A stretch of 64,000 nt of DNA from Pseudomonas borbori (GCF_900115555.1 NZ_FOWX01000022.1:1-64000); one strand, 5' to 3'. Counted from the first letter of the stretch, positions 7,732-16,820 are shown. The notes: a model not told the origin generated them from the sequence alone. Numbers and translations are program-made.

Positions 7732-7732
7732 C

Positions 7733-7750
7733 CCCGCGGCCGCGGGTTTT
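7733..7750 (+). terminator. Intrinsic terminator of the pilin-linked ABC operon
   Basis: The perfect palindrome CCCGCGGCCGCGGG (7733-7746), forming a 5-bp stem with a 4-base loop, is followed by TTTT. It starts one base after the ATPase TGA codon. Confidence 0.7.
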
Positions 7751-7765
7751 CAGGATGTGGGGCGG

Positions 7766-7880
7766 CGTAGGATGGCGTTGAGCGCAGCGATACCCATCAA
7801 CCGATTGCGCAAGCACCAGGGTTTATTGATTTGCCGCAGATCATCGTGATGGGTATCGCTGCGCTCAACCACATCCTACG
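7766..7880. repeat. Type A palindromic extragenic element, copy 2
   Basis: CGTAGGATGGCGTTGAGCGC...ACCCATC and GATGGGTATCGCTGCGCTCA...CATCCTACG arms surround a centre with TTTATTGATTTGCCGCAG. Same family and orientation as 5-152. It abuts the truncated mntA copy directly on the left. Confidence 0.85.
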
Positions 7881-7883
7881 GGG

Positions 7884-7996
7884 GCGCAGGGCTTCTACGG
7901 TGATGCAGCAGCAGGTGCTGATGAAGGGCGAGCGTTGGTGGGCTACAGGCCTGGAGGCGGGGTTGTTCGAGTGCGCCATGCTTAGCGAAAAGCTGG
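7884..7996 (+). pseudogene. Fragment of an mntA nucleotidyltransferase gene (partial duplication)
   Basis: 113 bases align without gaps to 9187-9299, the 3' part of the intact mntA gene, with 4 mismatches. The reading frame is intact across it (RRASTVMQQQVLMKGERWWA...FECAMLSEKL), but it has no start and no catalytic N-terminal part. Its left edge touches a type A element. After the match the sequence changes to an unrelated GGGACAGACCCCG stretch. It is probably the scar of a second MntA-HepT locus, or of a duplication event. Confidence 0.85.
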
Positions 7997-8051
7997 GGAA
8001 ACCTCAGGGACAGACCCCGATTAGCTCCTTTGTTTCCCTGGCGTTTTCCTC

Positions 8052-8438
8052 TCACACTTGCCGAACCGGACCGGGATACTGGGCTACCAGTCCATCGGCT
8101 GTGAGCAGGGTGATCCCTTCGACCATGGCCTGGGCAACCAGGATGCGGTCGAACGGGTCTTTGTGGATTGGTGGCAGGTTGTCGATGGCGACCGCGTGTT
8201 CGCTGGCAATCGGTAGTTCACTGTAGCCGTTATCCAGCAGGCCACGGCGCAGCACGCGCTCATCCACCTTGAAATCGTCTCTGCCGAGGCCGCGTTTTAT
8301 GGCAATTTCCCAGAGGCTGGCGGCGCTGAAGAACAGTTCGTTGTCCTGGTCCTCAAGCAGGGGGCGGGCGGTATTCGATAGCCGCTCGGGACAGCTTGCA
8401 GCCCACAGCAGCAGTTGGGTGTCGAGCAGGTACTTCAC
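8052..8438 (-). CDS. PIN-domain toxin, VapC family (type II toxin-antitoxin)
   Basis: 128-residue PIN-domain ribonuclease. The four acidic residues expected for metal binding are visible: Asp6 (LLDTQ), Glu44 (SLWEIAIK), Asp97 (DPFDRIL) and Asp115 (LLTADG). VapC proteins usually cleave tRNA or rRNA sites; the target here is unknown. Its start overlaps the antitoxin stop by 4 bases (ATGA), the usual antitoxin-toxin coupling. The gene sits in a repeat-rich island next to a second, different toxin-antitoxin pair. Length and motifs are typical, so the toxin appears intact. Confidence 0.92.
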   Translation of the reverse strand: MKYLLDTQLLLWAASCPERLSNTARPLLEDQDNELFFSAASLWEIAIKRGLGRDDFKVDERVLRRGLLDNGYSELPIASEHAVAIDNLPPIHKDPFDRILVAQAMVEGITLLTADGLVAQYPGPVRQV

Positions 8439-8680
8439 GACTCGCCTCCGAAAAGCTGCTCGATTTCTTCGCTGCCCATGCGGTCGAAGTCATCCGGGAT
8501 GGCTATCTGGCCAGCCATGAAGCCCAGGCGCCTGGGCTGAGGCGTATCGGGTGCATCCAGTCGGACCACCTTGACCAAAGGTTTTCCGGCCTTGGCGATG
8601 ATGAATGGCTCTCCGGTGACGGCTTGCTCGATTAGCCGTGACAGGTGGGTCTTGGCTTCGTGGATGTTTACGGTGTGCAT
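8435..8680 (-). CDS. Phd/YefM-type antitoxin
   Basis: 81-residue antitoxin with the Phd/YefM N-terminal DNA-binding fold (VNIHEAKTHLSRLIEQAVTG, then a conserved FIIAKAGKPLVKVVRL strand pair). The variable C-terminal tail (DRMGSEEIEQLFGGES) would wrap the toxin. It is encoded directly upstream of, and overlapping, the PIN-domain toxin. Such antitoxins autorepress their operon; the operator should lie in 8681-8740, where no clear dyad was resolved. Confidence 0.92.
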   Translation of the reverse strand: MHTVNIHEAKTHLSRLIEQAVTGEPFIIAKAGKPLVKVVRLDAPDTPQPRRLGFMAGQIAIPDDFDRMGSEEIEQLFGGES

Positions 8681-8865
8681 GCAGGCTCTCCTGGTGACTT
8701 AGTTCGATTAGCTTAGTCTTTATCTGGCCATCAAAGAATAGGAGAAAACTCGGGGACAGGCCCCGGTTTCTCGCTCCTGGTTTCTCCTGAGGCCGCCCTA
8801 AGGACTGAGGGAATCGCTCGATCTGGGGGCAATCCACCATGGTTCACCGGTACGACACGGATCCT

Positions 8866-8878
8866 GGTATGGCGGATT
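8866..8878. repeat. 13-base direct repeat, left copy
   Basis: GGTATGGCGGATT here is repeated exactly at 9784-9796. The two copies bracket the mntA-hepT operon at about 920 bases spacing. They could be the target duplication or recombination joint of the toxin-antitoxin cassette. Confidence 0.6.
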
Positions 8879-8971
8879 CGTATGATGGAGCGGGGCGCGC
8901 GGCCAGGCTGCGCGCCGTGATCCCCTTACGTTCCTGGGATACACTTCCAAGGGTGTATATGGAGGCTTGCT

Positions 8972-9367
8972 ATGAATAGAGTGGCGCTGATCGAGTTGCT
9001 GCGCTCGCGTCTGCACGGGCTGCTGGCTGTTTATGCCTTCGGTAGCCGTGTGCAGGGTACGGCGGGTGAGCGCAGTGACCTCGATCTGGCAGTGTTGGTG
9101 CAAGGCTATGCCGATCCGTTGGTGCTCTGGGTGCTTGCCGGTGAAGCCGCCGATATCGCTGGTTGCCCGGTCGACCTGCTGGATCTGCGCAGGGCTTCTA
9201 CGGTGATGCAGCAGCAGGTGCTGATGAAGGGCGAGCGTTGGTGGGCTACAGGCCAGGAGGTGGGGTTGTTCGAGTGCGCCATGCTCAGCGAGAAGCTGGA
9301 GCTGGATCGGGCGCGGGCGCCCCTGTTGCGGGATATCGAGCGAGACGGGCGGGTGTATGGCCGATGA
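8972..9367 (+). CDS. mntA: MntA-type nucleotidyltransferase antitoxin
   Basis: 131-residue minimal nucleotidyltransferase. The catalytic signature GSX10DXD is complete: Gly24-Ser25 and Asp36/Asp38 in FGSRVQGTAGERSDLDLAV. In the characterised MntA-HepT systems this enzyme AMPylates the HepT toxin near its RX4HXY motif and so silences it. The gene precedes and overlaps hepT by 11 bases. It is preceded by TGGAGG at 8958-8963, which is 8 bases from ATG. A truncated 96 percent identical copy of its 3' part lies at 7884-7996. Confidence 0.92.
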   Translation: MNRVALIELLRSRLHGLLAVYAFGSRVQGTAGERSDLDLAVLVQGYADPLVLWVLAGEAADIAGCPVDLLDLRRASTVMQQQVLMKGERWWATGQEVGLFECAMLSEKLELDRARAPLLRDIERDGRVYGR

Positions 9368-9779
9368 TGTGTTGTTGAACAAGGCGGCGAGCATCGAGCG
9401 TTGCGTGAGGCGGGCGCGTGAGGAATATGAGTCCGACCCTGCCAGTTTCGCCGAGAACTTCACCCGCCAGGATGCGGCGATTCTGAACATTCAGCGGGCG
9501 TGCGAGGCTGCGCTGGATATGGGCCAGCATTTGATCAGGCGCGAGCGCCTGGGCATTCCGCAAAGTGCGCGTGATGTGTTTGCGTTGCTGGCGGCCGGAG
9601 GCTGGATCGACAATGCCCTGGCCGATGCGCTCAAGCGCATGGTGGGCTATCGCAATATTGCAGTGCATGAATACCAGGCGCTGCAACTACCCATCACCAT
9701 TGCGGTAATTACCCGCCATCTGGACGAGTTTCTCGACTATTCCAAAGCCATTCTGCTCGGTGATGCCCGCCGCGGGTAA
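9357..9779 (+). CDS. hepT: HepT-family toxin (HEPN ribonuclease)
   Basis: 140-residue, all-helical HEPN protein. The catalytic RX4HXY motif is present as Arg99-NIAV-His104-Glu-Tyr106. HepT toxins act as RNases (mRNA or tRNA cleavage in studied cases) and are neutralised by MntA through polyadenylylation of the motif tyrosine. The start overlaps mntA, so the two are translationally coupled. All key residues are present, so the pair is probably functional. Confidence 0.92.
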   Translation: MADDVLLNKAASIERCVRRAREEYESDPASFAENFTRQDAAILNIQRACEAALDMGQHLIRRERLGIPQSARDVFALLAAGGWIDNALADALKRMVGYRNIAVHEYQALQLPITIAVITRHLDEFLDYSKAILLGDARRG

Positions 9780-9783
9780 GCGC

Positions 9784-9796
9784 GGTATGGCGGATT
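9784..9796. repeat. 13-base direct repeat, right copy
   Basis: GGTATGGCGGATT, identical to 8866-8878, lies 4 bases after the hepT stop. Confidence 0.6.
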
Positions 9797-9845
9797 GAAC
9801 ATTCGCGGGGTAATAGGGGACCCCGGTTTCTCCGCAGCTCTTTGT

Positions 9846-9949
9846 CGTATGGTTGAGCGCAGCGATACCCATTGGCCGATTGCGCCGCCGCCGGGTTTTA
9901 TTGGTTTGCCGCAGATCGCTGTGATGGGTATCGCTGCGCTCATCCTACG
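9846..9949. repeat. Type A palindromic extragenic element, copy 3
   Basis: Arms GTATGGTTGAGCGCAGCGAT...CCCAT and ATGGGTATCGCTGCGCTCATCC, with centre TTTTATTGGTTTGCCGCAG. This is a slightly shorter copy of the 7766-7880 family. The 370-base gap 9780-10149 is made up of this element, the type B element at 10004-10076 and short linkers; no gene is visible in it. Confidence 0.82.
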
Positions 9950-10003
9950 CGGCCCGACCTACGCGGCCCGACCTTCCTACACGGTGGTAACTGCAGGGCT
10001 TTT

Positions 10004-10076
10004 GTAGGGTGCGCCGTGCGCACCAGGCCCCGCTTGTCAGTGGTGCGCACGGCCTAGGTGGCCCCGCGCACCCTAC
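10004..10076. repeat. Type B palindromic extragenic element, copy 1
   Basis: GTAGGGTGCGCCGTGCGCACC at the left, GGTGCGCACGG...GCGCACCCTAC at the right. Full or partial relatives of these arms occur at 13592, 19533, 24429, 25443, 31056 and 52823. It lies between hepT and the 3' end of prfC and may also act as a bidirectional transcription end. Confidence 0.82.
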
Positions 10077-10149
10077 ACAGGCCAGCTGCGACGCAGGACG
10101 CTAAAGCCGAGGGCTGGGGTGAGGGTTGGCTTTCACCAGCGATCGCCAA

Positions 10150-11733
<1,584 letters not shown>

Positions 11734-11781
11734 GCTGGGGGAACCCGTCGACTGATAGTCGGTCTGTCAAAAAAGGGAGCG

Positions 11782-11787
11782 ATTATA
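11782..11787 (-). promoter_or_regulatory. Possible -10 element of prfC
   Basis: On the minus strand this reads TATAAT (GCTATAATCGC), 49 bases upstream of the prfC ATG. No good -35 hexamer was found at 16-18 bases, so this is only a candidate. Confidence 0.4.
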
Positions 11788-12048
11788 GCGGCAAACGGCC
11801 CGCAGCGCGGCGACCTGTAGTCAGGGCGGCAAAAGCGCAATTCGCCGGGCTTTGTGCAGCATTTAGTGACGCCTTGTTTTGAATCCGCAACGACCCATCG
11901 AACAGCCGATAAAACGCAGGGTAAATACGGCAATTTTTGATTGATCTAAGCTTCCCATGGTCCTAAAGTTCGCGCCCGAACGTCCATGCTGGCAACGATC
12001 CATCCGGCTCAAGTACTGACGACGAGAGACCGCGTGTTACCAGGCCGT

Positions 12049-12171
12049 GTGAAAACGTAGCGAGCGAAGAGCAGGCAAGGCAAAAGCCGGCGAGAAAGCG
12101 CAGTTTACTGCTGTAAATGAGCATTTCGAGCCGGGTTTTAACGCAGCATGGTCGAGCGCAGTAGTTTTCAC
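12049..12171. mobile_element. MITE-like element with GTGAAAAC terminal inverted repeats
   Basis: About 123 bases bounded by GTGAAAACGTAG and its near-complement GCAGTAGTTTTCAC. The terminal 8 bases are perfect inverted repeats. The interior is non-coding and foldable (for example TTTAC-TGCT-GTAAA, and an internal GCCGG/CCGG pairing). I recall similar non-coding GTTTTCAC-ended sequences in other pseudomonads, but this cannot be confirmed here. No clear target-site duplication was found. Confidence 0.6.
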
Positions 12172-12318
12172 TTGGTCTGGGCGTGGTTCTCGGCGACACA
12201 GCCTTGGGAAGTAGGCGAACCAAAGTGGGGAAACTGATCAGGCGTTCACGGCTTTGCTATTACTTAGTAAGGCACCCCCTAACCACCTTTGTGTGTTTTG
12301 CCATTTGGAGTCCCACGC

Positions 12319-13482
12319 ATGCCGATCAAGCTCGAAGACTATTACGCCCCCGCCACCTTCCAGCGCATGAAGGCATTCGCCGATCAGCACGAAACCCCGT
12401 TCGTGGTGATCGATACCGCGACCATCGGCAAGGCCTACGATGACCTGCGCGCCGGTTTCGAGTTCGCCAAGGTCTATTACGCGGTCAAGGCCAACCCGGC
12501 GGTCGAGATCATCGAGCTGCTCAAGGACAAGGGCTCGAACTTCGACATCGCCTCGATCTACGAGCTGGATCGGGTGATGGGCTGCGGTGTTGGCCCGGAG
12601 CGCATCAGCTACGGCAACACCATCAAGAAAGCCAAGGACATCCGCTACTTTTTCGAGAAGGGTGTGCGCATGTACGCCACCGACTCGGAAGCCGACCTGC
12701 GCAACATCGCCAAGGCCGCACCGGGCTCGAAAGTCTATGTGCGCATCCTCACCGAAGGTTCGACCACCGCCGATTGGCCGTTGTCGCGCAAGTTCGGCTG
12801 CCAGACCGACATGGCCATGGACCTGCTGATCCTCGCCCGCCAGCTGGGCCTGGTGCCCTACGGCGTGTCCTTCCATGTCGGCTCGCAGCAGCGCGACATC
12901 GGCGTGTGGGACGCGGCCATCGCCAAGGTCAAGGTGATCTTCGAGCGCCTCAAGGAAGAAGACGGCATCGTCCTGCAGATGATCAACATGGGCGGCGGCT
13001 TCCCGGCCAACTACATCACCCGCACCAACAGCCTGGAAACCTACGCCGAGGAAATCATCCGCTTCCTCAAGGACGACTTCGGTGACGACCTGCCGGAAAT
13101 CATCCTCGAGCCGGGCCGCTCGCTGATCTCCAACTCCGGCATCCTGGTCAGCGAAGTGGTACTGGTGGCGCGCAAGTCGCGTACCGCCGTGGAACGCTGG
13201 GTGTACGTCGATGTGGGCAAGTTCAGCGGCCTGATCGAAACCATGGACGAGGCGATCAAGTTCCCGATCTGGACCGAGAAGAAGGGCGAGATGGAAGAGG
13301 TGGTGATCGCCGGTCCGACCTGCGACAGCGCCGACATCATGTACGAGAACTACAAGTACGGTCTGCCGCTCAACCTGGCGATCGGCGACCGCCTGTACTG
13401 GCTGTCCACCGGCGCCTATACCACCAGCTACAGTGCGGTGGAGTTCAACGGCTTCCCGCCGCTGAAGGCTTACTACCTGTAA
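12319..13482 (+). CDS. speC: Ornithine decarboxylase (fold III PLP enzyme)
   Basis: Decarboxylates ornithine to putrescine, the first step of one polyamine route. The 387-residue length fits the short alanine-racemase-fold ornithine/lysine decarboxylases, not the 700-residue fold-I enzymes. The PLP lysine is Lys57 in YYAVKANP. The phosphate-binding glycine run is INMGGGFPA, the catalytic cysteine motif is GPTCDSAD, and substrate contacts are near YTTSYSAVEFNG. Start ATG 12319 is chosen for GGAG at 12307-12310 and the MPIKLEDYY beginning typical of Pseudomonas SpeC. It is followed by a strong terminator. Confidence 0.95.
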   Translation: MPIKLEDYYAPATFQRMKAFADQHETPFVVIDTATIGKAYDDLRAGFEFAKVYYAVKANPAVEIIELLKDKGSNFDIASIYELDRVMGCGVGPERISYGNTIKKAKDIRYFFEKGVRMYATDSEADLRNIAKAAPGSKVYVRILTEGSTTADWPLSRKFGCQTDMAMDLLILARQLGLVPYGVSFHVGSQQRDIGVWDAAIAKVKVIFERLKEEDGIVLQMINMGGGFPANYITRTNSLETYAEEIIRFLKDDFGDDLPEIILEPGRSLISNSGILVSEVVLVARKSRTAVERWVYVDVGKFSGLIETMDEAIKFPIWTEKKGEMEEVVIAGPTCDSADIMYENYKYGLPLNLAIGDRLYWLSTGAYTTSYSAVEFNGFPPLKAYYL

Positions 13483-13500
13483 GCGCAGCGCCACGACAAA

Positions 13501-13524
13501 GACCCGCCTTCTGGCGGGTCTTTG
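13501..13524 (+). terminator. Intrinsic terminator of speC
   Basis: GACCCGCC at 13501-13508 pairs perfectly with GGCGGGTC at 13513-13520 around a TTCT loop, followed by TTTGCTTT. It starts 18 bases after the speC stop. Confidence 0.9.
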
Positions 13525-13528
13525 CTTT

Positions 13529-13713
13529 GGCTATGTACCAGTAGTGTGTTGCGTTCAGGCTTCGGCGTTTAAGTGTGAGGGAACTGACCTCGTAGGGTGC
13601 GCTGTGCGCACCGGCGTTGGCTGCAGAGTCTTGGTGCGCACGGCGCACCCTACCTTGCAAGCAGGGCCCCTCTTCTCCGAACGCCCCATGCAACACCTAA
13701 TTGGTACATAGCC
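13529..13713. repeat. Nested palindromic element: outer inverted repeat carrying a type B element
   Basis: GGCTATGTACCA (13529-13540) is perfectly complementary to TGGTACATAGCC (13702-13713), and inside them GTGTTGC (13546-13552) pairs with GCAACAC (13690-13696). Between these outer arms lies a complete type B element (GTAGGGTGCGC...GCGCACCCTAC, 13592-13653). The whole 185-base block fills the space between the speC terminator and the piuA promoter. The 355-base gap 13483-13837 holds only the terminator, this block and the piuA regulatory region. Confidence 0.75.
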
Positions 13714-13780
13714 TTTGCTTTTCCGGGACCGGCAAAGCGGGGTGCCTGCGAAAAAGTTCAATTCTCAGTGAAAATTATTC

Positions 13781-13808
13781 TTGATTGCGATCAATTATTG
13801 AATAGAAT
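13781..13808 (+). promoter_or_regulatory. Promoter of the piuA-like gene with overlapping Fur-like dyad
   Basis: TTGATT (13781-13786), 16 bases, TAGAAT (13803-13808). The -35 region lies inside the dyad TTGATTGCGATCAA (13781-13794) in an AT-rich stretch (ATTCTTGAT..ATCAATTAT). Its position on the core promoter of a siderophore receptor suggests a Fur site. The match to the 19-bp Fur consensus is only partial. Confidence 0.5.
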
Positions 13809-13828
13809 CGCGCCCCATCTAACTGGGG

Positions 13829-13839
13829 ATGATTATCAT
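13829..13839. promoter_or_regulatory. Fur-box core overlapping the piuA start codon
   Basis: ATGATTATCAT is a perfect dyad (ATGAT-N-ATCAT) matching the central TGATAATCAT core of the Fur consensus. It overlaps the ATG at 13838. Together with the dyad on the promoter it would give two-site iron repression. Predicted from sequence only. Confidence 0.5.
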
Positions 13840-16066
13840 GAGCAAGCGCAACAATAAAAAGTCCGCCAATTTGCCGCAACGTCGTCTGTTGGCCTCGGCC
13901 ATCGGCCTGGCCGTGGCGTCCTGGGCCGTTGCCGGCCTGGCTGCAGAGTCCGCCGAGGTCCAGGGCGATGCCGTGGAACTCGGCAGCGTCACGGTCAAGG
14001 GCCAGCAGGTTGAGGGCTACAAGGTCGACAATGCCTCCTCGCCAAAATACACCGCGCCGCTGCTCGACACCCCGCAGACCATTACCGTGATCCCGCAGGA
14101 AGTCATCCGGGAGCAGAACGCCCTGAGCCTGCGCCAAGTGCTGTCCAACGTCTCCGGCATCACCTTCGCGGCTGGCGAGGGCGGTGGTGGCCTGGGCGAC
14201 AGCATCAACATCCGCGGTTTCAGCGCCAACTCCAACATCCTGATCGACGGCCTGCGCGACACCGCGCAGAGCAGCCGTTCCGACACCTTCAACCTGGAAG
14301 CGGTGGAAGTGGTGAAAGGCCCGAGTTCGGTGTACTCCGGGGCAGGCACCACCGGCGGCTCGATCAATATCGTCAGCAAGACGCCGCAGGCCCAGGCCTT
14401 CAATCGCGCCAGCGTCGGCCTCGGTACCGACAACTACAAGCGCCTGACCGCCGATATCAATCAGCCGCTGGATGCCCTGGAAGGGGCCGGTGCGGTGTTC
14501 CGTCTGAACCTGATGGGCCATCAGAACGATGTCGCCGAGCGCGACCAGATCGATCAGGAGCGCTGGGGCATCGCGCCCTCGCTGACCCTGGGCATGGGCT
14601 CGCCGACCCAGCTCAACCTCAGCTATTTCCGCCAGTCCGACAAGGACCTGCCGGATTACGGCCTGCCGGCCCGCGACGGCAAGGTGCTGGCTGGCGTCGA
14701 TCGCGACAATTACTACGGCTTCAAGGACATCGACACCGAGGAAACCGACGCCGAGAGCTTCACCGTCAAGTTTGACCATGAATTCAATGAGCAGCTCCGC
14801 CTGAGCAACATCGCGCGCTATGCCAAGACCGAGCGCCTGACCATCATCTCCGCGGCCCACGTCAACACCGACGGTCTGCCGGCCGGTACCTACCGCCCAG
14901 CCGGCCCGCAGGGCCATGGCCGTGACTATGACACCGAGATACTGATCAACCAGACCAACCTCAACTGGCGCTTCAACACCGGCGCCCTGGCCCACAGCCT
15001 GGTCACCGGTGCGGAGTTTTCCCACGAGGAGTACAACCGCGACACCTTCAACAGCGGTTTGCCCAGCGGCAACGCCTGGCCGCTGTTCGACCTGTACAAC
15101 CCGCCTGGCTACTGGGGCGGGCCGACCCTCAAGACGGTCACCCAGGAGGTCGATACCGAGCTGGATACCCGGGCCCTGTATGTCTTCGACACCGTCGAGC
15201 TGAACGAGCAGTGGCAGGTCAACGCCGGCCTGCGCTACGAGCGCTTCGAAGGCACGGGCAAGACCCTGGCCACGGCCACCGGCGTGACCACCCGGCTCGA
15301 CTCCAGCGACGACATGCTCAGCGGGCGTGTCGGCCTGGTCTACAAGCCGGCGCAGAATGGCAGCATCTACGTCGCTTGGGGCAACTCCTTCAACCCCTCG
15401 GCGGAGAACCTCGCCTCGACCGGCTCGGGTCTGTCCGCCGACACCCAGGACCTCGATCCGGAGGAGAACGAAACCTGGGAACTGGGCACCAAGTGGGACC
15501 TGCTCGACCAGCGTCTGTCGCTGAACGCCGCGGTATTCCGGGTGACCAAGACCAATGGCCGCATCGACAACAACGACCCGCTGGGCGATCCGGTCGTGCT
15601 CGACGGCAAGCAGCGCGTCGACGGCGTCGAGTTGGGCGCCTCCGGCAAGCTCACCGAGCAGTGGCAGGTGTTCGCCAACTACACCTACCTCGACAGCGAG
15701 ATCATCAAGTCCGATACCCCGGCCGAGGAAGGCCAGGCCCTGGCCAACACGCCGCCGCGTTCGTTCAGCCTGTGGACCACCTATGACCTGCCGGCCGGTT
15801 TCCAGGTCGGCTACGGTGCGCAGTACGTCAGCCAGCGCAACGTGACCATTGCCAGCACCACCAAGGTGCCGGATTACTGGGTGCACAGCGCGCTGCTGGG
15901 CTATCAGGTCAACGAGGACGTGGATCTGCAGTTGAACGTGCGCAACCTGTTCAACGAGGAATACTACGACCGCGTCCGTTCCAACACCGGCACGGCGGTG
16001 CGTTCCTCCGCGCTGGTGCCGGGCGAGGGGCGCACGGCGATCCTGTCGGCCAACTTCTCCTTCTAA
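13838..16066 (+). CDS. piuA: TonB-dependent siderophore receptor, PiuA-like
   Basis: Outer-membrane TonB-dependent receptor for ferric siderophores, about 742 residues. Signal peptide LLASAIGLAVASWAVAGLAA after a basic N-terminus (MSKRNNKKSANLPQRR). Plug domain with the early TonB-box-like ELGSVTVKG and the DTPQTITVIPQEVIREQ segment (about 70-180), then a 22-strand barrel ending in the aromatic C-terminal strand ...ILSANFSF. ATG 13838 is used because GGGGA at 13825-13829 is correctly spaced for it and not for ATG 13829. It is followed by the dioxygenase and the reductase in the same order as the P. aeruginosa piu genes, so iron-repressed siderophore uptake is the likely role. Related receptors import catechol siderophores and antibiotic conjugates; the natural substrate is not readable here. 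Confidence 0.92.
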   Translation: MSKRNNKKSANLPQRRLLASAIGLAVASWAVAGLAAESAEVQGDAVELGSVTVKGQQVEGYKVDNASSPKYTAPLLDTPQTITVIPQEVIREQNALSLRQVLSNVSGITFAAGEGGGGLGDSINIRGFSANSNILIDGLRDTAQSSRSDTFNLEAVEVVKGPSSVYSGAGTTGGSINIVSKTPQAQAFNRASVGLGTDNYKRLTADINQPLDALEGAGAVFRLNLMGHQNDVAERDQIDQERWGIAPSLTLGMGSPTQLNLSYFRQSDKDLPDYGLPARDGKVLAGVDRDNYYGFKDIDTEETDAESFTVKFDHEFNEQLRLSNIARYAKTERLTIISAAHVNTDGLPAGTYRPAGPQGHGRDYDTEILINQTNLNWRFNTGALAHSLVTGAEFSHEEYNRDTFNSGLPSGNAWPLFDLYNPPGYWGGPTLKTVTQEVDTELDTRALYVFDTVELNEQWQVNAGLRYERFEGTGKTLATATGVTTRLDSSDDMLSGRVGLVYKPAQNGSIYVAWGNSFNPSAENLASTGSGLSADTQDLDPEENETWELGTKWDLLDQRLSLNAAVFRVTKTNGRIDNNDPLGDPVVLDGKQRVDGVELGASGKLTEQWQVFANYTYLDSEIIKSDTPAEEGQALANTPPRSFSLWTTYDLPAGFQVGYGAQYVSQRNVTIASTTKVPDYWVHSALLGYQVNEDVDLQLNVRNLFNEEYYDRVRSNTGTAVRSSALVPGEGRTAILSANFSF

Positions 16067-16089
16067 GGTCAACCCGCGCAACCACCAAG

Positions 16090-16113
16090 GCCCCGCCCAT
16101 CGCGCGGGGCTTT
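16090..16113 (+). terminator. Weak terminator or attenuator between piuA and piuC
   Basis: GCCCCGC (16090-16096) pairs with GCGGGGC (16104-16110) and is followed by only TTT. It may reduce readthrough into piuC rather than stop it. Confidence 0.55.
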
Positions 16114-16136
16114 GGCGTATCCGGAGATTCGTCAAG

Positions 16137-16820
16137 ATGATGCTACATATTCCCCAGGTCCTCAGCCCCGAGCAGGTCGCCGAGTGCCGCCAGTTACTCC
16201 AGCAGGCGCAGTGGGTCGACGGCAAGGCCACCGCCGGTTTCCAGTCGGCCATGGCCAAGGACAACCTGCAGCTGCCCCAGGACTGCCCCGAAGCCCAGGC
16301 CATGGGCGAGCTGATCCTCGCCGCGTTGAGCCGCAATCCGCTGTTCATTTCCGCGGCCCTGCCGAACAAGGTGTTCCCGCCGCTGTTCAACTGCTACCAG
16401 GGCGGCCAGTCGTTCGGCCTGCACGTGGACAACGCGGTGCGCGAGGTGCGCGTGACCGGCGAGAAGGTCCGCACCGACCTGTCGGCCACGCTGTTCTTCA
16501 CCAACCCCGACGAATACGACGGCGGCGAGCTGATGGTCGAGGACACCTATGGCGCGCACAGCGTCAAGCTGCCGGCCGGCGACCTGATCCTCTACCCGTC
16601 GACCAGCCTGCACCGGGTCAATCCGGTCACCCGCGGTGCGCGGGTCTGCTCGTTCTTCTGGCTGCAGAGCATGGTCCGCGACGACGGTCAGCGCACCCTG
16701 CTGTTCGACCTCGACAGCAGCATCCAGCAGCTTAACCGCGAGCTGGGCGCCGGCCACGCCAGCAGCGTGCAGCTGACCGGGGTCTACCACAACCTGTTGC
16801 GGCGCTGGGCCGATGTCTAG
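16137..16820 (+). CDS. piuC: Fe(II)/2-oxoglutarate-dependent PKHD-type hydroxylase PiuC
   Basis: 227-residue non-haem iron dioxygenase of the PiuC/YbiX family, found next to TonB receptors for catechol siderophores. The facial triad is His96-X-Asp98 (LHVDNA) and His159 (SLHRVNP), with Arg169 as the likely 2-oxoglutarate anchor. Ribosome site GGAGA at 16123-16127 supports ATG 16137. The biochemical substrate of PiuC is not settled; a role in siderophore processing or receptor function is inferred from conserved neighbourhood. A half repeat (GTAGGAGCGGGCCATGCCCG) begins two bases after its stop. Confidence 0.93.
   Translation: MMLHIPQVLSPEQVAECRQLLQQAQWVDGKATAGFQSAMAKDNLQLPQDCPEAQAMGELILAALSRNPLFISAALPNKVFPPLFNCYQGGQSFGLHVDNAVREVRVTGEKVRTDLSATLFFTNPDEYDGGELMVEDTYGAHSVKLPAGDLILYPSTSLHRVNPVTRGARVCSFFWLQSMVRDDGQRTLLFDLDSSIQQLNRELGAGHASSVQLTGVYHNLLRRWADV

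Larger units (their letters stand above)
11734..12318. other. 585-base gene-free gap between prfC and speC
   Basis: Contains the candidate prfC -10 element (11782-11787), a MITE-like element at 12049-12171, and otherwise no convincing ORF, RNA gene or terminator on either strand. The last 70 bases before speC (AT-richer, with CTTAGTAAGG) probably carry the speC promoter, but no hexamers stand out. Confidence 0.6.

Noticed and set aside
8736..8785. Small regulatory RNA or terminator at GAGAAAACTCGGGGACAGGC...CCGGTTTCTC
   Set aside because: The stem has mismatches and no T-run, and similar GGGGACAGACCCCG pieces at 8009 and 9815 suggest repeat debris.
13775..16390. 871-codon minus-strand frame opposite piuA
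   Set aside because: Antisense shadow of the TonB receptor; no domain, start region or ribosome site.
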